64,000 bases of DNA from Acidimicrobiia bacterium. GTDB lineage: Bacteria; Actinomycetota; Acidimicrobiia; Acidimicrobiales; Aldehydirespiratoraceae. This document shows positions 45,701 through 50,501 of this stretch, in pieces. The notes beneath the pieces were generated by a model that ran no database searches, was not told where the DNA came from, and worked only from the letters and a program-made list of their open reading frames with translations. Position 1 is the stretch's first letter, and every line of letters starts with the position of its first letter. The translations under genes and the position numbers were made by a program. The DNA lies in assembly GCA_022821685.1 (NCBI GenBank), contig JAJEDD010000044.1, positions 124,001 to 188,000 on the forward strand, read 5' to 3'.

Positions 45701-47135
45701 GCTGGTCGGTGGGCGGCATCCCGATCTGCAGCGTCTGGCTGACGCTGTCGCTGTCGGTGAGCGCGGTGACCTCGATGACGCCCTCGCGCGCGCCGGCGCC
45801 GGCGAGGGTGACGAGGCCCTGGGTTCCGTCGTCGGAGTCGGCGTAGGTCACGCCGGTCTGCCCGCCGGCCGCGGCCAGCGAGAAATTGGCGCCCAGCGCC
45901 GCGCCGCTGAAGGTCAACAGCGCCGTGACCTCCTCGCCCGCGGCCAGCGCCCGATCGAGGCGCACCCGCACCGCGGCCTTGTCGGTGTTGCCCTCGGTGG
46001 CGGTGTTGTCGGCGGGACTGGCGGCCAACAGCCGCACCCGGGTCGGGTCGTCGTCGATCACCGAGAAGGGCACGTTCGGGATGGTGACGCCGGAGTATGC
46101 GGTGGCGTTGCCCTGCGAGGGGTCGGCGTAGCGGTCGTTCAGCACCAGCAGACGGAACGCGAAACTGCCGGTGTGCGCGCCGCCGGCGGCGTCCGCGATG
46201 TTGTCATTGGCGAAGAACACCGCCTCCTTGACCAGATCGTCGCCCGTCGCCCCCGACGCCCAGCGCGCCACCTCCACGTCATGTTCGGGTGCATCAGGCG
46301 AGTTGGGGCCCACCCCGCGGGCGGTCCACCTCGTGATGGCATTGCCCAAAGCGTCGGTTCCGAAGTGGACCCTCGCGCCCGTGCGCGCAACCAGCACGAC
46401 ATCCGCTGTCGGCGACGCCGCCAACCTGATCCGCAACCTGGCCTGCTTGTCGCGCGGATCGTCGTTGTCGCTGGTCTCCATCATCGTCAGCCGGCTGCCC
46501 CCCAGCACCGTCACCGTCGCGCCCGTCGCGCCCGCGACCTCCATGTCCGCCGCCGGCTCGGTGATCGTCACCGTCCACTCACCCAAAACAGTGCCGCCCC
46601 CACAATCGGCGGTGGTGCACAGCCGCACCCCGAACGTCTCATCGCCCGCCCCGTCAGAGTCGGAGTTCGCGGTCACCTCGAAACGGATCTTCTTGTACAC
46701 CGCATCCCGATACGCCCGCGGGCCGTCGCTGTCAGGAGTGACCGTCAGCTCATGGCCCAACAGATTGTTGGTGGTTATGGTGACATCGCCCGCCTCGGCG
46801 CTGAATGAGCCCGCCACGCTGGCATGCAAGAAATACTGCGGCCGGGTGGGAATGTTCGAGATCTCGAAAGCCCGGGTCTGGCCCTCAACAATCGTGTCGC
46901 GATGCAACACCGCAGACGCAGCAACCGACTGCGCTGAAGCCTCAGACGGCACCAGCGGCGATCCCGCATCCGGCAGCAGCGGCACCGGCGCCGCCGCCAG
47001 CACCGACGCGACCAGCGCCACTGTCACCGCCGCAACCAGCCTGCGAACGATTCTCGGGCTCGTCAACCGACCGGGCGCGCCGTCGCGCGGCACGGCGGAG
47101 TGCCGCCCGCTTCTACGCCGTCTTAAGAACTGCAA
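30753..47135 (-). CDS. giant secreted Calx-beta repeat surface protein with SLH anchor
   Basis: A 16.4-kb gene for a 5,460-residue exported protein, a quarter of the window. TTG 47135 is chosen because GGAGG lies 7 nt upstream; the frame is open to 47246. A long Arg-rich n-region and hydrophobic LVAAVTVALVASVL form a signal peptide, with likely cleavage after PSEASA. The body is dozens of Calx-beta-like beta-sandwiches (ending in patterns such as DSDETIVL...DY.LGS.TTHT.TI.DND) and related domains with NWxxPQTVTV segments. Four ~200-residue modules of another kind are embedded (listed separately). A 26-proline hinge and three SLH-like repeats end the protein. Calcium-stabilised adhesion or cell-cell contact is the likely role, by analogy with other giant Calx-beta proteins. 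A 2,215-codon open frame on the opposite strand is a composition artefact. Confidence 0.93.
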   Translation of the reverse strand: MQFLRRRRSGRHSAVPRDGAPGRLTSPRIVRRLVAAVTVALVASVLAAAPVPLLPDAGSPLVPSEASAQSVAASAVLHRDTIVEGQTRAFEISNIPTRPQYFLHASVAGSFSAEAGDVTITTNNLLGHELTVTPDSDGPRAYRDAVYKKIRFEVTANSDSDGAGDETFGVRLCTTADCGGGTVLGEWTVTITEPAADMEVAGATGATVTVLGGSRLTMMETSDNDDPRDKQARLRIRLAASPTADVVLVARTGARVHFGTDALGNAITRWTARGVGPNSPDAPEHDVEVARWASGATGDDLVKEAVFFANDNIADAAGGAHTGSFAFRLLVLNDRYADPSQGNATAYSGVTIPNVPFSVIDDDPTRVRLLAASPADNTATEGNTDKAAVRVRLDRALAAGEEVTALLTFSGAALGANFSLAAAGGQTGVTYADSDDGTQGLVTLAGAGAREGVIEVTALTDSDSVSQTLQIGMPPTDQPWRAAHLRSNLAGGVCAAHGCPDRPAGDPGERFQSVTLAEAAAGLTVIDTGGGRVGENSGTYSYEVRLNAAPTADVTVAVSSGDTSKATVTTGASLTFTPSGAGVWSTPQTVTVTGADNNTDAADASVTITHAITSSDSNYSGLSVTHDLTVADDDATTVTMTGAGVRASPSDTNISKVMAEGDASRVDRSLTITLSRPLAAGEHARIPLILHAEGHSTADGDCDTSGEDLEKPLEHCVVVESTRGPRISANVAWPLRHNDFVMTAAGTGVSLAGVERYTPNYRGYRILEFRGAGARTATFALHARDGFDDGEGFDEQISIGFLTPRDIELLWTGKFDAGIDTTPWMADGAAWFGIEDKDPPSDVVRVPPDWALLPSGLTPGDSFRLIYVTSQTTGATSTVLSDYDDFVRAEITGNELVNGGVTALRDHKSSFRAIGEVGQPHSKAHVAARDHARFNPDVDTHPDVPIYWVHGSKVADNNADFVDESWDDEANPRTADGAAATVDSGGYWTGTSGIGYWTGGGCSYDIRSGNGTLYSGAGHPTLGYMWSGGRDGRPGSVSSVGYLNDGTADRNPLGPRTGLGDVPTRTQFTGVCYPSEANSVTKPMYALSGVFVVEAVPGVTIADSSAAEGDPITFTVTLPDGYTNSAGVSVPYTLADGRGVTGDPAYHVADNNDYTTPSSPTVTIPAGSSSAMFSVATAQDSTYESDHYFTVTLDTPTSSGTAPPLDPLKASAIGTITDDADKPAIQFNPATVNASETGGTATLTVTRTGTTPVPSAVTWTTADGAGASGATHPDDYTAATGTIQFAAGDATKTITIDITTDSTAESAETFTVQLSEPVDATLGSDTTATITVTADDGTSVAVPEVEFAMATSSDITEGGLTSLISVTVEASSAVAADTDVTFTKSGSADAGETVVFMSGTGSETSVRIPSGQTTADFTVRFYDDQVRELTETVVFTLTDGADYDLGSQTTHSINIIDNEPPPNVQFTSATQAVNEAATTLTVTVEADGAPLANTDVTFTVTGDATANSDYTAPSSPVTLLAGQRQATISVPILDDNASESPETIELTLTDGADYNLGSQTTHTITINDDDSSPTVQFAAAASKGSEGNSAMVAVEASRPVAQNTAVAYTISGGTATSGDYTAPSGTVTIPSGQSTAAITIPLTADSMDDSDETIVLMLQNGADYTLGSRTTHTVTITEAGLIFTEERVFVTEGGPAVRYGISLTDDPSGLSTALPACDYILGTDEDNPVDLPRCTPEQDPVHVRVIVTSPVVPAPPAANPNPFEVLTTGNDLLPTLRFTRRNFHIPQYITVYPLQDDDSDSEQNVRIAHEVRGATDDSESFRDNSPYATGGSVNGIDAGLAAPDMPAYVTDDDAGHKEGLTLRLLDKDPDLPIVIQEGNKTGRFNLNWRGILGGDDKVAARLRITGGTYGKDYIIDAESTSSPKLTFELPTDDESTMDVDESHVENAEIIIRWAAPFSRIPNAYFKIVSLSDGRTRSGERHLGVHLLNAWSPDDSANKDNDDATPDGVRLESGPQTERIHVLSRHRIIVRQTGTADGLTFEGLETSGSQAELTTNGAWATVDEDGSTERKLAFEISNCDFRGDSTVVTVSTSDSSKLRVHASDDIDGVVDTLTWGLNTNPDGWCGSVHTVSFIAEEDDDSEDEVVRVYVTLTSGYGNAYVDGAVVRTFDVRIIDDDVPAGVTVFPAAITVREGAKKGVKVGEGDPRQRANQVAFKLNTDPGSGNTVQINTLGGGMAVQRDGDQYPLEFTGGESGDWGEWQVVDITATDDDNNADGAETVRWRVTGTGDYSSVPDPSVEVTILDDDPAVRISRDAISMAEPHVEARRATGWSYEVVLNAKPRDGIVRVVASTSDSTAVNFGRDDKGVSLTQRDLDFTDKNWDTPQIVTIFPLADGDSDDETVTITHSISQKVTRIVANEDGTRTERDFDVSRNYRNVSVPSVEVSVIDSDASAGIVVEPDVFVSEGGSGGFPVRLAAPDAVSLVVAGTHSGVVVDTDPSLDGEQRTLVFTEENWYEPQAVFLTAEQESDSSDADDGVFDLTLTAWTAGAPAEVGQPPNPPVLASAYVAVPVRVHVYDDEFAGGPTYTVTGSGTIIEGASPAIFTVQGDATPSSSTNVTLNISETGDYVASGDEGDQILTFSTLEALQQYQVAIVNDNLQESDGTITATLKPGSGYRVGFPSRASIGVTDDGDTGTAAPVSITMAVADGDTSTGDVIEGAGDSTGYKTVTLTLDRVLTGTESVTVPLTVSGAAVTTDYTFGLHGSGNTSVTLATSGSHSAQNPAVQFASGARVATLRFVPVNNADRTQPAIDIRIGTVEASAGITHTTAGSPVGFLIRDDEMGAIEVPRNWALKPAGVGAGGQFRLLFITSETRTAESTDIEVYNDWAQGVAARNGHASLKPYGGLLKVVGSSASVNARVNTGMWDPNTSGFVDGSTNTSVSGVRVYWLAPAPAAKVADSYYEFFSHPWDGGHHQDMRDTLESGSARGSGGAIWTGSNTNGTAHSAPLGGNAQNLVRTGNARTAGGSTTNLSRATATKTGTLPLYVMSPVFRVEGAEAELSISGATVAEGATLTVTVDLSAAAPSALNIPVQMSTSGSPTASAADFSLSNSGNVAISMGATSGTLTFTATDDMIDEDSETLTLEFGTLPDGVIAGTTSSVDVTITDNDTAGVTVAETSGGTTVSEDGSTTTDAYTVRLGSQPLNNVVITVTAPAGTQVSTDSGSTWHSSRNLTFNPSGSGIWSSAQTVTVRGQNDDIDNAGDARTINVTHAITNGDGSKYTTSTPSIAAVSVTVTDNDTAGVTVAQSGGNTVVAENGGTDTYTVALDTQPLSNVVVTLTSGASTAALLSGGGQTNQGTVTLTFTSASWGAQTVTVLGVNDAIDNANNRRDVTITQSVTTGDTNGKYTTSTNVANVSVRVNDDGDTAAVLVVQAGGDTVVPEDQSSTDSYTVRLGSEPLLNVTLSVAAPEGVEVDGPAAGESWVSQLDLVFTPSNWNMPQTVTVRGMQDIIDNRDDHRDVTITHSIMSGNGDGSRYRPSTPSKPSVPVRVNDEDPKPTQISLSTNRNTAVSEATASTTVTVTATVQGATRFGTDQTVVVSVDANADIDGGANYVDMTPVDDFNIVIPEGARMATGMFTIAPDNDMVDETDNSIAVTGSVSDSDVTVNDATPIMLTDNDATPTVVNLGVTPMSISENGGARSISVTATVQGSIRFGTDQTVAVSVAGHSPAGRVNFTQVQTFNVTIAAEQTSGSNNFNLTPRNNVWDEQDGSAVLTGMLSGVTVNGASVALTDDDSEPSGVTLSVSDSSVGEADGAQTITVTATVNGSTRYGTARTVHVSVAGSGNSDAVDFTASAPMAIMLAAGDRTGTTTFTLTPTADSTDEFNETITVSGAGADIADFTDASIMLTDDDATTLTMTAPAGAVAENGGTTDVTLMLSRALVDGESVTVPLDVAGVTAGGDYTLGLQPSSQTGVMLSTSGSDSVQAPKVTLGTGARSAVVRFTAVDDSTRTQPYALVRYGTGARAPSGAGIDFAAPTDGPVGWVITDDETGDIVVPQTWTLSPSGVQNQGEPRFRLVFVSSVERNASSTDIAEYDAFIRGLLAQGHAAVVPYAGFFTVLGSTSGVHLRDHANVTGSTTMPFYWLGETGDTTKRVAATNDQFRDEWITIETPSSQSVPRNESGAVVTVDSNGYFTGSTAAGARSANPLGSANVTVGYLNDSGSGRAPLGSGQTAANTATRRFYGLSPVFVRASDPVVSVTTSQTSVVEGTALSFTVSAAPAPANALTVRLWVSENSGRDMVADGERTLAFAAGETSKTLTVSTAGDNSDEADAEVTARVLNNPGYTVSTTADAAPVTVTDNDPMTVSVSGGGGTVSEGSSRDYTVNPGRILLSGETVTVNFAPAGSATRGSDYTITCHGTGVSCTGLGGTTPSLTITGGSGVRNAMIRINAQTDTAHPESGETAGISLRAGHASTGSGGVFSVSGSPSTFTIASVAPAAITARFESAAYQAGEAGGSRNVPVRLSRVAPSGGLTVSYTTGGSAVRGDDYSGAGGTVNFAGGQDSANISFTLIDDMLAEGAETLTLTLTDGQGYDLGSTTKTTVTITDNDTAPSSVTLGVDDNSVNEADGATTINVTATVNGSTRFAEAKTVAVTVAGSGAANTVGFTANPSMFDIVIAAGAQTRTAMFTLTPTDNTVDENNETVTVSGALSGVTVNPATITLVDDDTTVATPVTVTLSAPAGDVTEGASGAAGRKDVTITLGRALAGSENITVPLDVLGATVATDYSFGLQPATQAGVTLLTSNPYSAQHPAVRLAAGASSAVLRFMPVNNSVRTQPFVTINRSFSHQTTGGGGVTLGTVSGGPFKFAVVDDETGDITVPSSWALAPSGLSAGDDFRLLFRSSTTRDAESSNIADYDFFVRNVVALGGHSAALPYAGFFKAFASTRSGSGSTGTTARVHNNMASGHTGHFNGANDVWADGSTVPNAGNTTGTPIYWLNGAKLANNYADLCDQALRAGSGVTTGWDLDDPRSEDGNRNIAAGTNPGQVHQAWTGTGNACEAYNHPLGGDNNGDVSRAASHETNWAFMHQDKSARSQQRPLYGMSPVFKIAGTSPPPPPPPPTPVASFYAASSTVGEASGSRDLRLDLTPAPAAGITVSYTLSGGASLGSDYTISGVTTTSATVAVSANQSIVNIPIVITDDSAVEGSEDIVVTLNSGSGYTIAGATHRVHTRTITDNDTTSPPPPPPPPPPPPPPPPPPPPPPPPPQDESETVLEPETFDDIDEVHEVHASDVVQANEMGWLAGVGCDAGAFCGREAMNRWQLAVMIVRALDGADPDPDADAPRFRDVSPAAWWAVHVRRLAQLGITLGCDARRFCPDRPVTRAEAASLLARAYGLTADTAASFDDLDPDDVHADAVAALYRYGITNGCDATQHRYCPYQPLTRQQAASLLIRAQNAAKETDNDS
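30759..31330 (-). other. three SLH-like repeats with paired cysteines (C-terminus of giant protein)
   Basis: About residues 5268-5458 contain three repeats with the pattern GCDxxxxFC or GCDxxxxxYC followed by an R-centred helix (TRAEAASLLARA, TRQQAASLLIRA) and FRDVSP or FDDLDP segments. SLH domains bind secondary cell-wall polymers. The cysteine pair in each repeat suggests a disulfide clamp. Confidence 0.8.
31352..31429 (-). repeat. poly-proline hinge of 26 codons
   Basis: A GGN/CCN run encodes 26 consecutive prolines between the last beta domain and the SLH anchor. It would form a stiff polyproline II rod of about 8 nm, a spacer through the cell wall. Confidence 0.9.
31820..32523 (-). repeat. 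~200-residue module, copy 4 of the giant protein
   Basis: Starts ITVPSSWALAPSGL, then FRLLFRSSTTRDAESSNI, YAGFFKAF, PIYWLNGAKLANNYAD, WTGT, HPLGG and ends LYGMSPVFKIAG. Same motif order as copies 1-3. Preceded by the same Calx-type domain (TVPLDV...VAVVDDETGD), so the repeating unit is about 350 residues. Confidence 0.85.
34384..34994 (-). repeat. ~200-residue module, copy 3 of the giant protein
   Basis: Starts IVVPQTWTLSPSGV, then FRLVFVSSVERNASSTDI, YAGFFTVLGS, PFYWLGE, GYFTGS, NPLG and ends FYGLSPVFVRA. Shortest copy. It retains the YWL, PLG and SPVF landmarks. Confidence 0.85.
37980..38611 (-). repeat. ~200-residue module, copy 2 of the giant protein
   Basis: Starts IEVPRNWALKPAGV, then FRLLFITSETRTAESTDI, YGGLLKVVGS, RVYWLAPAPAAKVADSYYEFF, WTGSNTNGTAHSAPLGG and ends LYVMSPVFRVEG. 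Confidence 0.85.
43852..44610 (-). repeat. ~200-residue module, copy 1 of the giant protein
   Basis: Starts VRVPPDWALLPSGL, then FRLIYVTSQTTGATSTVL, PIYWVHGSKVADNNADFVDESWDD, YWTGTSG, NPLGPR and ends MYALSGVFVVEA. Most divergent copy, with extra Gly/Ser/Cys-rich insertions. Confidence 0.8.
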
Positions 47136-47178
47136 GACAATTCCTCCTCGGCGTGCATCAAGCACGTCCGACCTTCCA

Positions 47179-48282
47179 TCACTGCTGTCTCTGAGCCGCC
47201 TCGGCCCGCACCCGCACCGCGTGGTGCAAGAAACGAACCCCGCCATTCTCCGACGGGCTGATCGCGCCCGCGGCCACCAGCCGGCGCCGGTAGACGCGGG
47301 CGTACTGCACCGAGCGTCCCAACCTCGTGGCCACGTCGGCCAGCGACGAGTCGGGGTTGCCGGGCAGCATCGCCACCAGGAAGCGCCGGTCCATCGGCGA
47401 GAGCCGCTTCCAGATCGGCCTGGCTATCTGGTCCACCATGGCCGCCTCGGCTTCGAGGGCCCCCGCGCTGGCGTGGGTGACGCTGATCGGGGTGCCAGGG
47501 TCTTCGCGCATCTGCCAGGAGTGGAAGCCGACGAGTTGCACCATGTACGGATGCCCGCGGGTGACGTCGGCGGCCGCGTCCAGGGCGTCGTCGTCGATGG
47601 CGCTGCCGCACTTGATGATCGGCTCTCGCAGGGCCCGCCGAGTCTCATCGGGGTCGAGCGGGCCCAGGCGAAAGCGGGAGCAGCGCTCGAGGAACGTCGC
47701 GTGGGAGTCGTCGAGGTGGGTGTCCTCCACCACGGGAAGCGCCGCAGCCACGAACGCCACCGGCATCTGCCGGCGACGGGTGATGATCTGGATCGCGGCC
47801 TCGATGTTGCGGACGTCGTCGCGATCCACGGCGTGGAGTTCGTCGACGGTCACCAGAAGCCCCTTGCCGCTGTCGGCCATCACCGCACCGAGCTCGCCTA
47901 GGACAGTCAGCAGACTGCACGGCGAGCACGACTCCGACGATGCGAGGTCCTCCGTGTCGCTGGTGCGCTCGGCGTGGCAAGCGTCGGCCTGATCGAGATG
48001 CCGGAGGGCTTCGCCGGTGATCCGCTTCGCCACCGGCTCCGCCGACGCCGACGCGGTGATCACCGCCCAGCCGCGGTCGGCGGCCTGCTCCTCGAGCACG
48101 TTGAGCAGAGCCGTCTTGCCGGTGCCGCCGTCGCCGACGAGCAACAGCGTGTAGTCCGGGTGGGTGGGGCCGGTGTCCAGCGCTTCGCAGAAGCGGTCGA
48201 GAATCCGGTCACGCCCCGCCAGCAGAGGGGGCGTGGCACCGAACGTGGGGGAGAACGGATTCACCGAGGGGAGTTTCGGCAT
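47179..48282 (-). CDS. AAA ATPase (Orc1/Cdc6-like, AAA_16) with winged-helix C-terminus
   Basis: A 367-residue P-loop ATPase. LLAGRDRILDRFCEAL precedes Walker A GDGGTGKT (about 49-56). Walker B is GLLVTVDELH (about 138-147), with a sensor-like arginine segment later. The last ~80 residues are a winged helix (SPMDRRFLVAMLPG... DVATRLGRSVQYARVYRRRLVAAGAI), typical of DNA-binding AAA_16 proteins related to Orc1/Cdc6. ATG 48282 has TAGATT 7 nt upstream and seems leaderless. Its stop is 43 bp before the start of the giant surface-protein gene on the same strand, so the two are probably cotranscribed. The function is unknown; a regulatory role for its neighbour is only a guess. Confidence 0.85.
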   Translation of the reverse strand: MPKLPSVNPFSPTFGATPPLLAGRDRILDRFCEALDTGPTHPDYTLLLVGDGGTGKTALLNVLEEQAADRGWAVITASASAEPVAKRITGEALRHLDQADACHAERTSDTEDLASSESCSPCSLLTVLGELGAVMADSGKGLLVTVDELHAVDRDDVRNIEAAIQIITRRRQMPVAFVAAALPVVEDTHLDDSHATFLERCSRFRLGPLDPDETRRALREPIIKCGSAIDDDALDAAADVTRGHPYMVQLVGFHSWQMREDPGTPISVTHASAGALEAEAAMVDQIARPIWKRLSPMDRRFLVAMLPGNPDSSLADVATRLGRSVQYARVYRRRLVAAGAISPSENGGVRFLHHAVRVRAEAAQRQQ

Positions 48283-48289
48283 TCGCCCG

Positions 48290-48295
48290 AATCTA
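48290..48295 (-). promoter_or_regulatory. -10-like hexamer for the AAA ATPase/giant-protein transcript
   Basis: TAGATT on the minus strand, 7 nt before the ATG at 48282, in an AT-rich 70-bp patch that is rare in this window. Confidence 0.45.
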
Positions 48296-48505
48296 CATCA
48301 TCTCAATACGTTAGAGGTGTTTTCTGTTATTTTTCGGCTTTTCGTAGTTTTTTCGACCTTGATCGGCGCTGCATCAGGCCCACCCTGGTCTCTCGACTCA
48401 GTTCCCGGCTCCGCTCGGCCTCTCCAGTCGGACGCCCGGCTACGTGCCACACCGGCATCGTGCTGTAGTGTGCGGTCTGCTTCACGGCAGCAAGGGGGAT
48501 CGCTC

Positions 48506-49291
48506 ATGGGTCGGCTAGACGACAAGATCGCACTGGTGACCGGAGCGTCCCGAGGACTGGGCGAGGGCATCGCGCGGAGATTCGCCGACGAGGGGGCGGC
48601 GGTGGTGTGCGCCGACGTGCTCGACGCCTCCGAAGTGGCCTCGTCGCTGCCCGCTTCGCCGTCGGGCGCCCAGCCCATGGCCATCCACCTCGACGTGACC
48701 GACACGGCCCAGGTGGAAGAGCAGATGCGAGCGGTGGCCGACACCTACGGCCGTCTCGACATCCTGGCCAACAACGCCGGCGTCGCCCAGCCCATCGGAG
48801 CAGTCATCGACACCCCCGATGAGGTGTACGAGAAAGTCTTCACAGTGAACGTCCGGGGCGTGCTGGCCTGCTCGCGTGCCGCCGCCCACATCATGAAGCA
48901 GCACAACTGGGGACGGATCATCAACACAGCGTCCCAGACGGGCAAGGTGGCCTGGCAGGGCTGGGGAATCTACTCGGCCTCCAAGTTCGCGGTGGTCGGG
49001 CTCACCCAGGTGCTGGCCAAGGAACTGGCGGAGCACAACATCACCGTCAACGCCATCTGCCCCGGCACCATGTTCACCAACATGACCAAGACCGGATTCG
49101 GCGCCGCCGCAGCCTCTGCGGACCGCGACCGCGACGAGTTGCTGGCCGAGCACATCGAGACCATCCCCCTGAAGCGTCTCGGGACGGCCACCGACATCGG
49201 CGCCATGGCTGCGTTCCTCGCCTCCGACGACGCCTGCTACACGACCGGCGCCAGCCTCAACCTCACCGGCGGCGAGCAGGTCTTCTTCTGA
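48506..49291 (+). CDS. short-chain dehydrogenase/reductase
   Basis: A 261-residue NAD(P)-dependent oxidoreductase with TGASRGLG at 12-19, NNAG near 89-92, catalytic S143, Y156 and K160 (YSASK), and the PG motif with NAICPGTMFTNMTKTG. D37 after the second strand (CADVLD) suggests NAD rather than NADP. ATG 48506 has AAGGGGG upstream; the frame is open to 48164 without support. It opens the rightward catabolic cluster. It resembles polyol and 3-oxoacyl reductase types, but the substrate cannot be assigned. Confidence 0.9.
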   Translation: MGRLDDKIALVTGASRGLGEGIARRFADEGAAVVCADVLDASEVASSLPASPSGAQPMAIHLDVTDTAQVEEQMRAVADTYGRLDILANNAGVAQPIGAVIDTPDEVYEKVFTVNVRGVLACSRAAAHIMKQHNWGRIINTASQTGKVAWQGWGIYSASKFAVVGLTQVLAKELAEHNITVNAICPGTMFTNMTKTGFGAAAASADRDRDELLAEHIETIPLKRLGTATDIGAMAAFLASDDACYTTGASLNLTGGEQVFF

Positions 49292-49355
49292 TAGGAGCCC
49301 ACGACGTGGCACAGCCAGCCAACCCAGCGCCAGTCAGCAGACCGCGGGGCAAGTC

Positions 49356-50471
49356 GTGAGCATGCGAGCGGCCGTTTACCACGGCTCGCGCGACATCCGA
49401 GTGGAAGACTTGGAGGTGCCCGACCCCGGGCCCGGCGAGTTGCTCATCGAGGTCCACTCCGCCGGCATCTGCGGAACCGACGCCTCGGAGTGGAGTCACG
49501 GGCCGAAAATGTTCCCCATCGCCGCCCGCAGCGAGCGGTCGGGCCATCTCGGGCCCATGGTCCCCGGCCACGAGTTCGGCGGCCGGGTGGCGGCGAGGGG
49601 AAAGGGCGTCGAGGGCTTCCCCGACGGCGCGGTGATCGCCAGCGGCGCCGGCATCTCGTGCGGCGCATGCTCAACCTGCACTAGAGGTCTAACCAACTTC
49701 TGTGAGCGGTACTTCACCGTCGGCCTCCAGCGAAACGGCGCTCTGGCGCAGTATGTGGCCGTTCCCGCGTCGATCTGCCTGCAGGTGGACCAGCACGGGC
49801 TGGGCGACGACGCAGCGGCCCTGGTGCAGCCCATGTCGGTGGCCGTTCACGCCCTGCGGCAGGGATCGCCGCAGCCGGGCGACACGGTGGTGGTGATCGG
49901 AATCGGGGGCGTGGGCGCCTTCCTGGTGTACGCCGCGGCTGAGATGGGGCTGCGGGTGATCGCCGCCGACCTCGCAGCCGAGCGGCTCGCGATCGCCGAG
50001 GAACTGGGGGCAGCGGCCACCGTGGAAGTGGACCGGAACCAGGACCTCGCCCCCCAGCTCCGGTCGGCTCTGGACTCGCCCGCGGCGGTGGCCTACGAGG
50101 TGACCGGTGTGGCTGCCGCGCTGCGGGCCGCGCTGGCCGTGGTGGAGCCGCGGGGACGGGCGGTGGCGGTGGGCCTGGGCGCCGAACCGGTCTCGATCGA
50201 CGTCCGCTCGCTGACGCTGCGGGAAGTGTCGCTGGTGGGAACCAACGCCCATGTGTTCGGCGCCGACTTCGCGGAGGCTGCCCGGCTGGTCGGGCGCCGA
50301 CCGGGCGGCTGGAGCGATGTGGCGCCGGTGGCCCTGCCGCTCGGCGAGCTCGTGCAGGGCGGGCTGCGGCCAATGGTCGATGGCAGGGCCGAACGCATCA
50401 AGACGCTGATCGATCCGTGGGCGACAGAATTGCGCCGCACCGGCGGATGGGCGGCCGGCTCGACGCCATAG
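49356..50471 (+). CDS. zinc-dependent medium-chain alcohol/polyol dehydrogenase
   Basis: A 371-residue MDR-family enzyme with catalytic zinc ligand C39 (AGICGTD), H72-E73 in PGHEFGG, and structural zinc cysteines C102, C105, C108 and C116. The nucleotide-binding loop GIGGVGAFL follows. It resembles butanediol, sorbitol or threonine dehydrogenases; substrate not determined. Start GTG 49356 or ATG 49362. It is 64 bp after the SDR gene and 30 bp before the M24-fold gene, so it is likely part of one transcript. Confidence 0.9.
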   Translation: MSMRAAVYHGSRDIRVEDLEVPDPGPGELLIEVHSAGICGTDASEWSHGPKMFPIAARSERSGHLGPMVPGHEFGGRVAARGKGVEGFPDGAVIASGAGISCGACSTCTRGLTNFCERYFTVGLQRNGALAQYVAVPASICLQVDQHGLGDDAAALVQPMSVAVHALRQGSPQPGDTVVVIGIGGVGAFLVYAAAEMGLRVIAADLAAERLAIAEELGAAATVEVDRNQDLAPQLRSALDSPAAVAYEVTGVAAALRAALAVVEPRGRAVAVGLGAEPVSIDVRSLTLREVSLVGTNAHVFGADFAEAARLVGRRPGGWSDVAPVALPLGELVQGGLRPMVDGRAERIKTLIDPWATELRRTGGWAAGSTP

Positions 50472-50501
50472 CGAGCGACGGGCTCACAAGGGGGACGAAC
50501 A

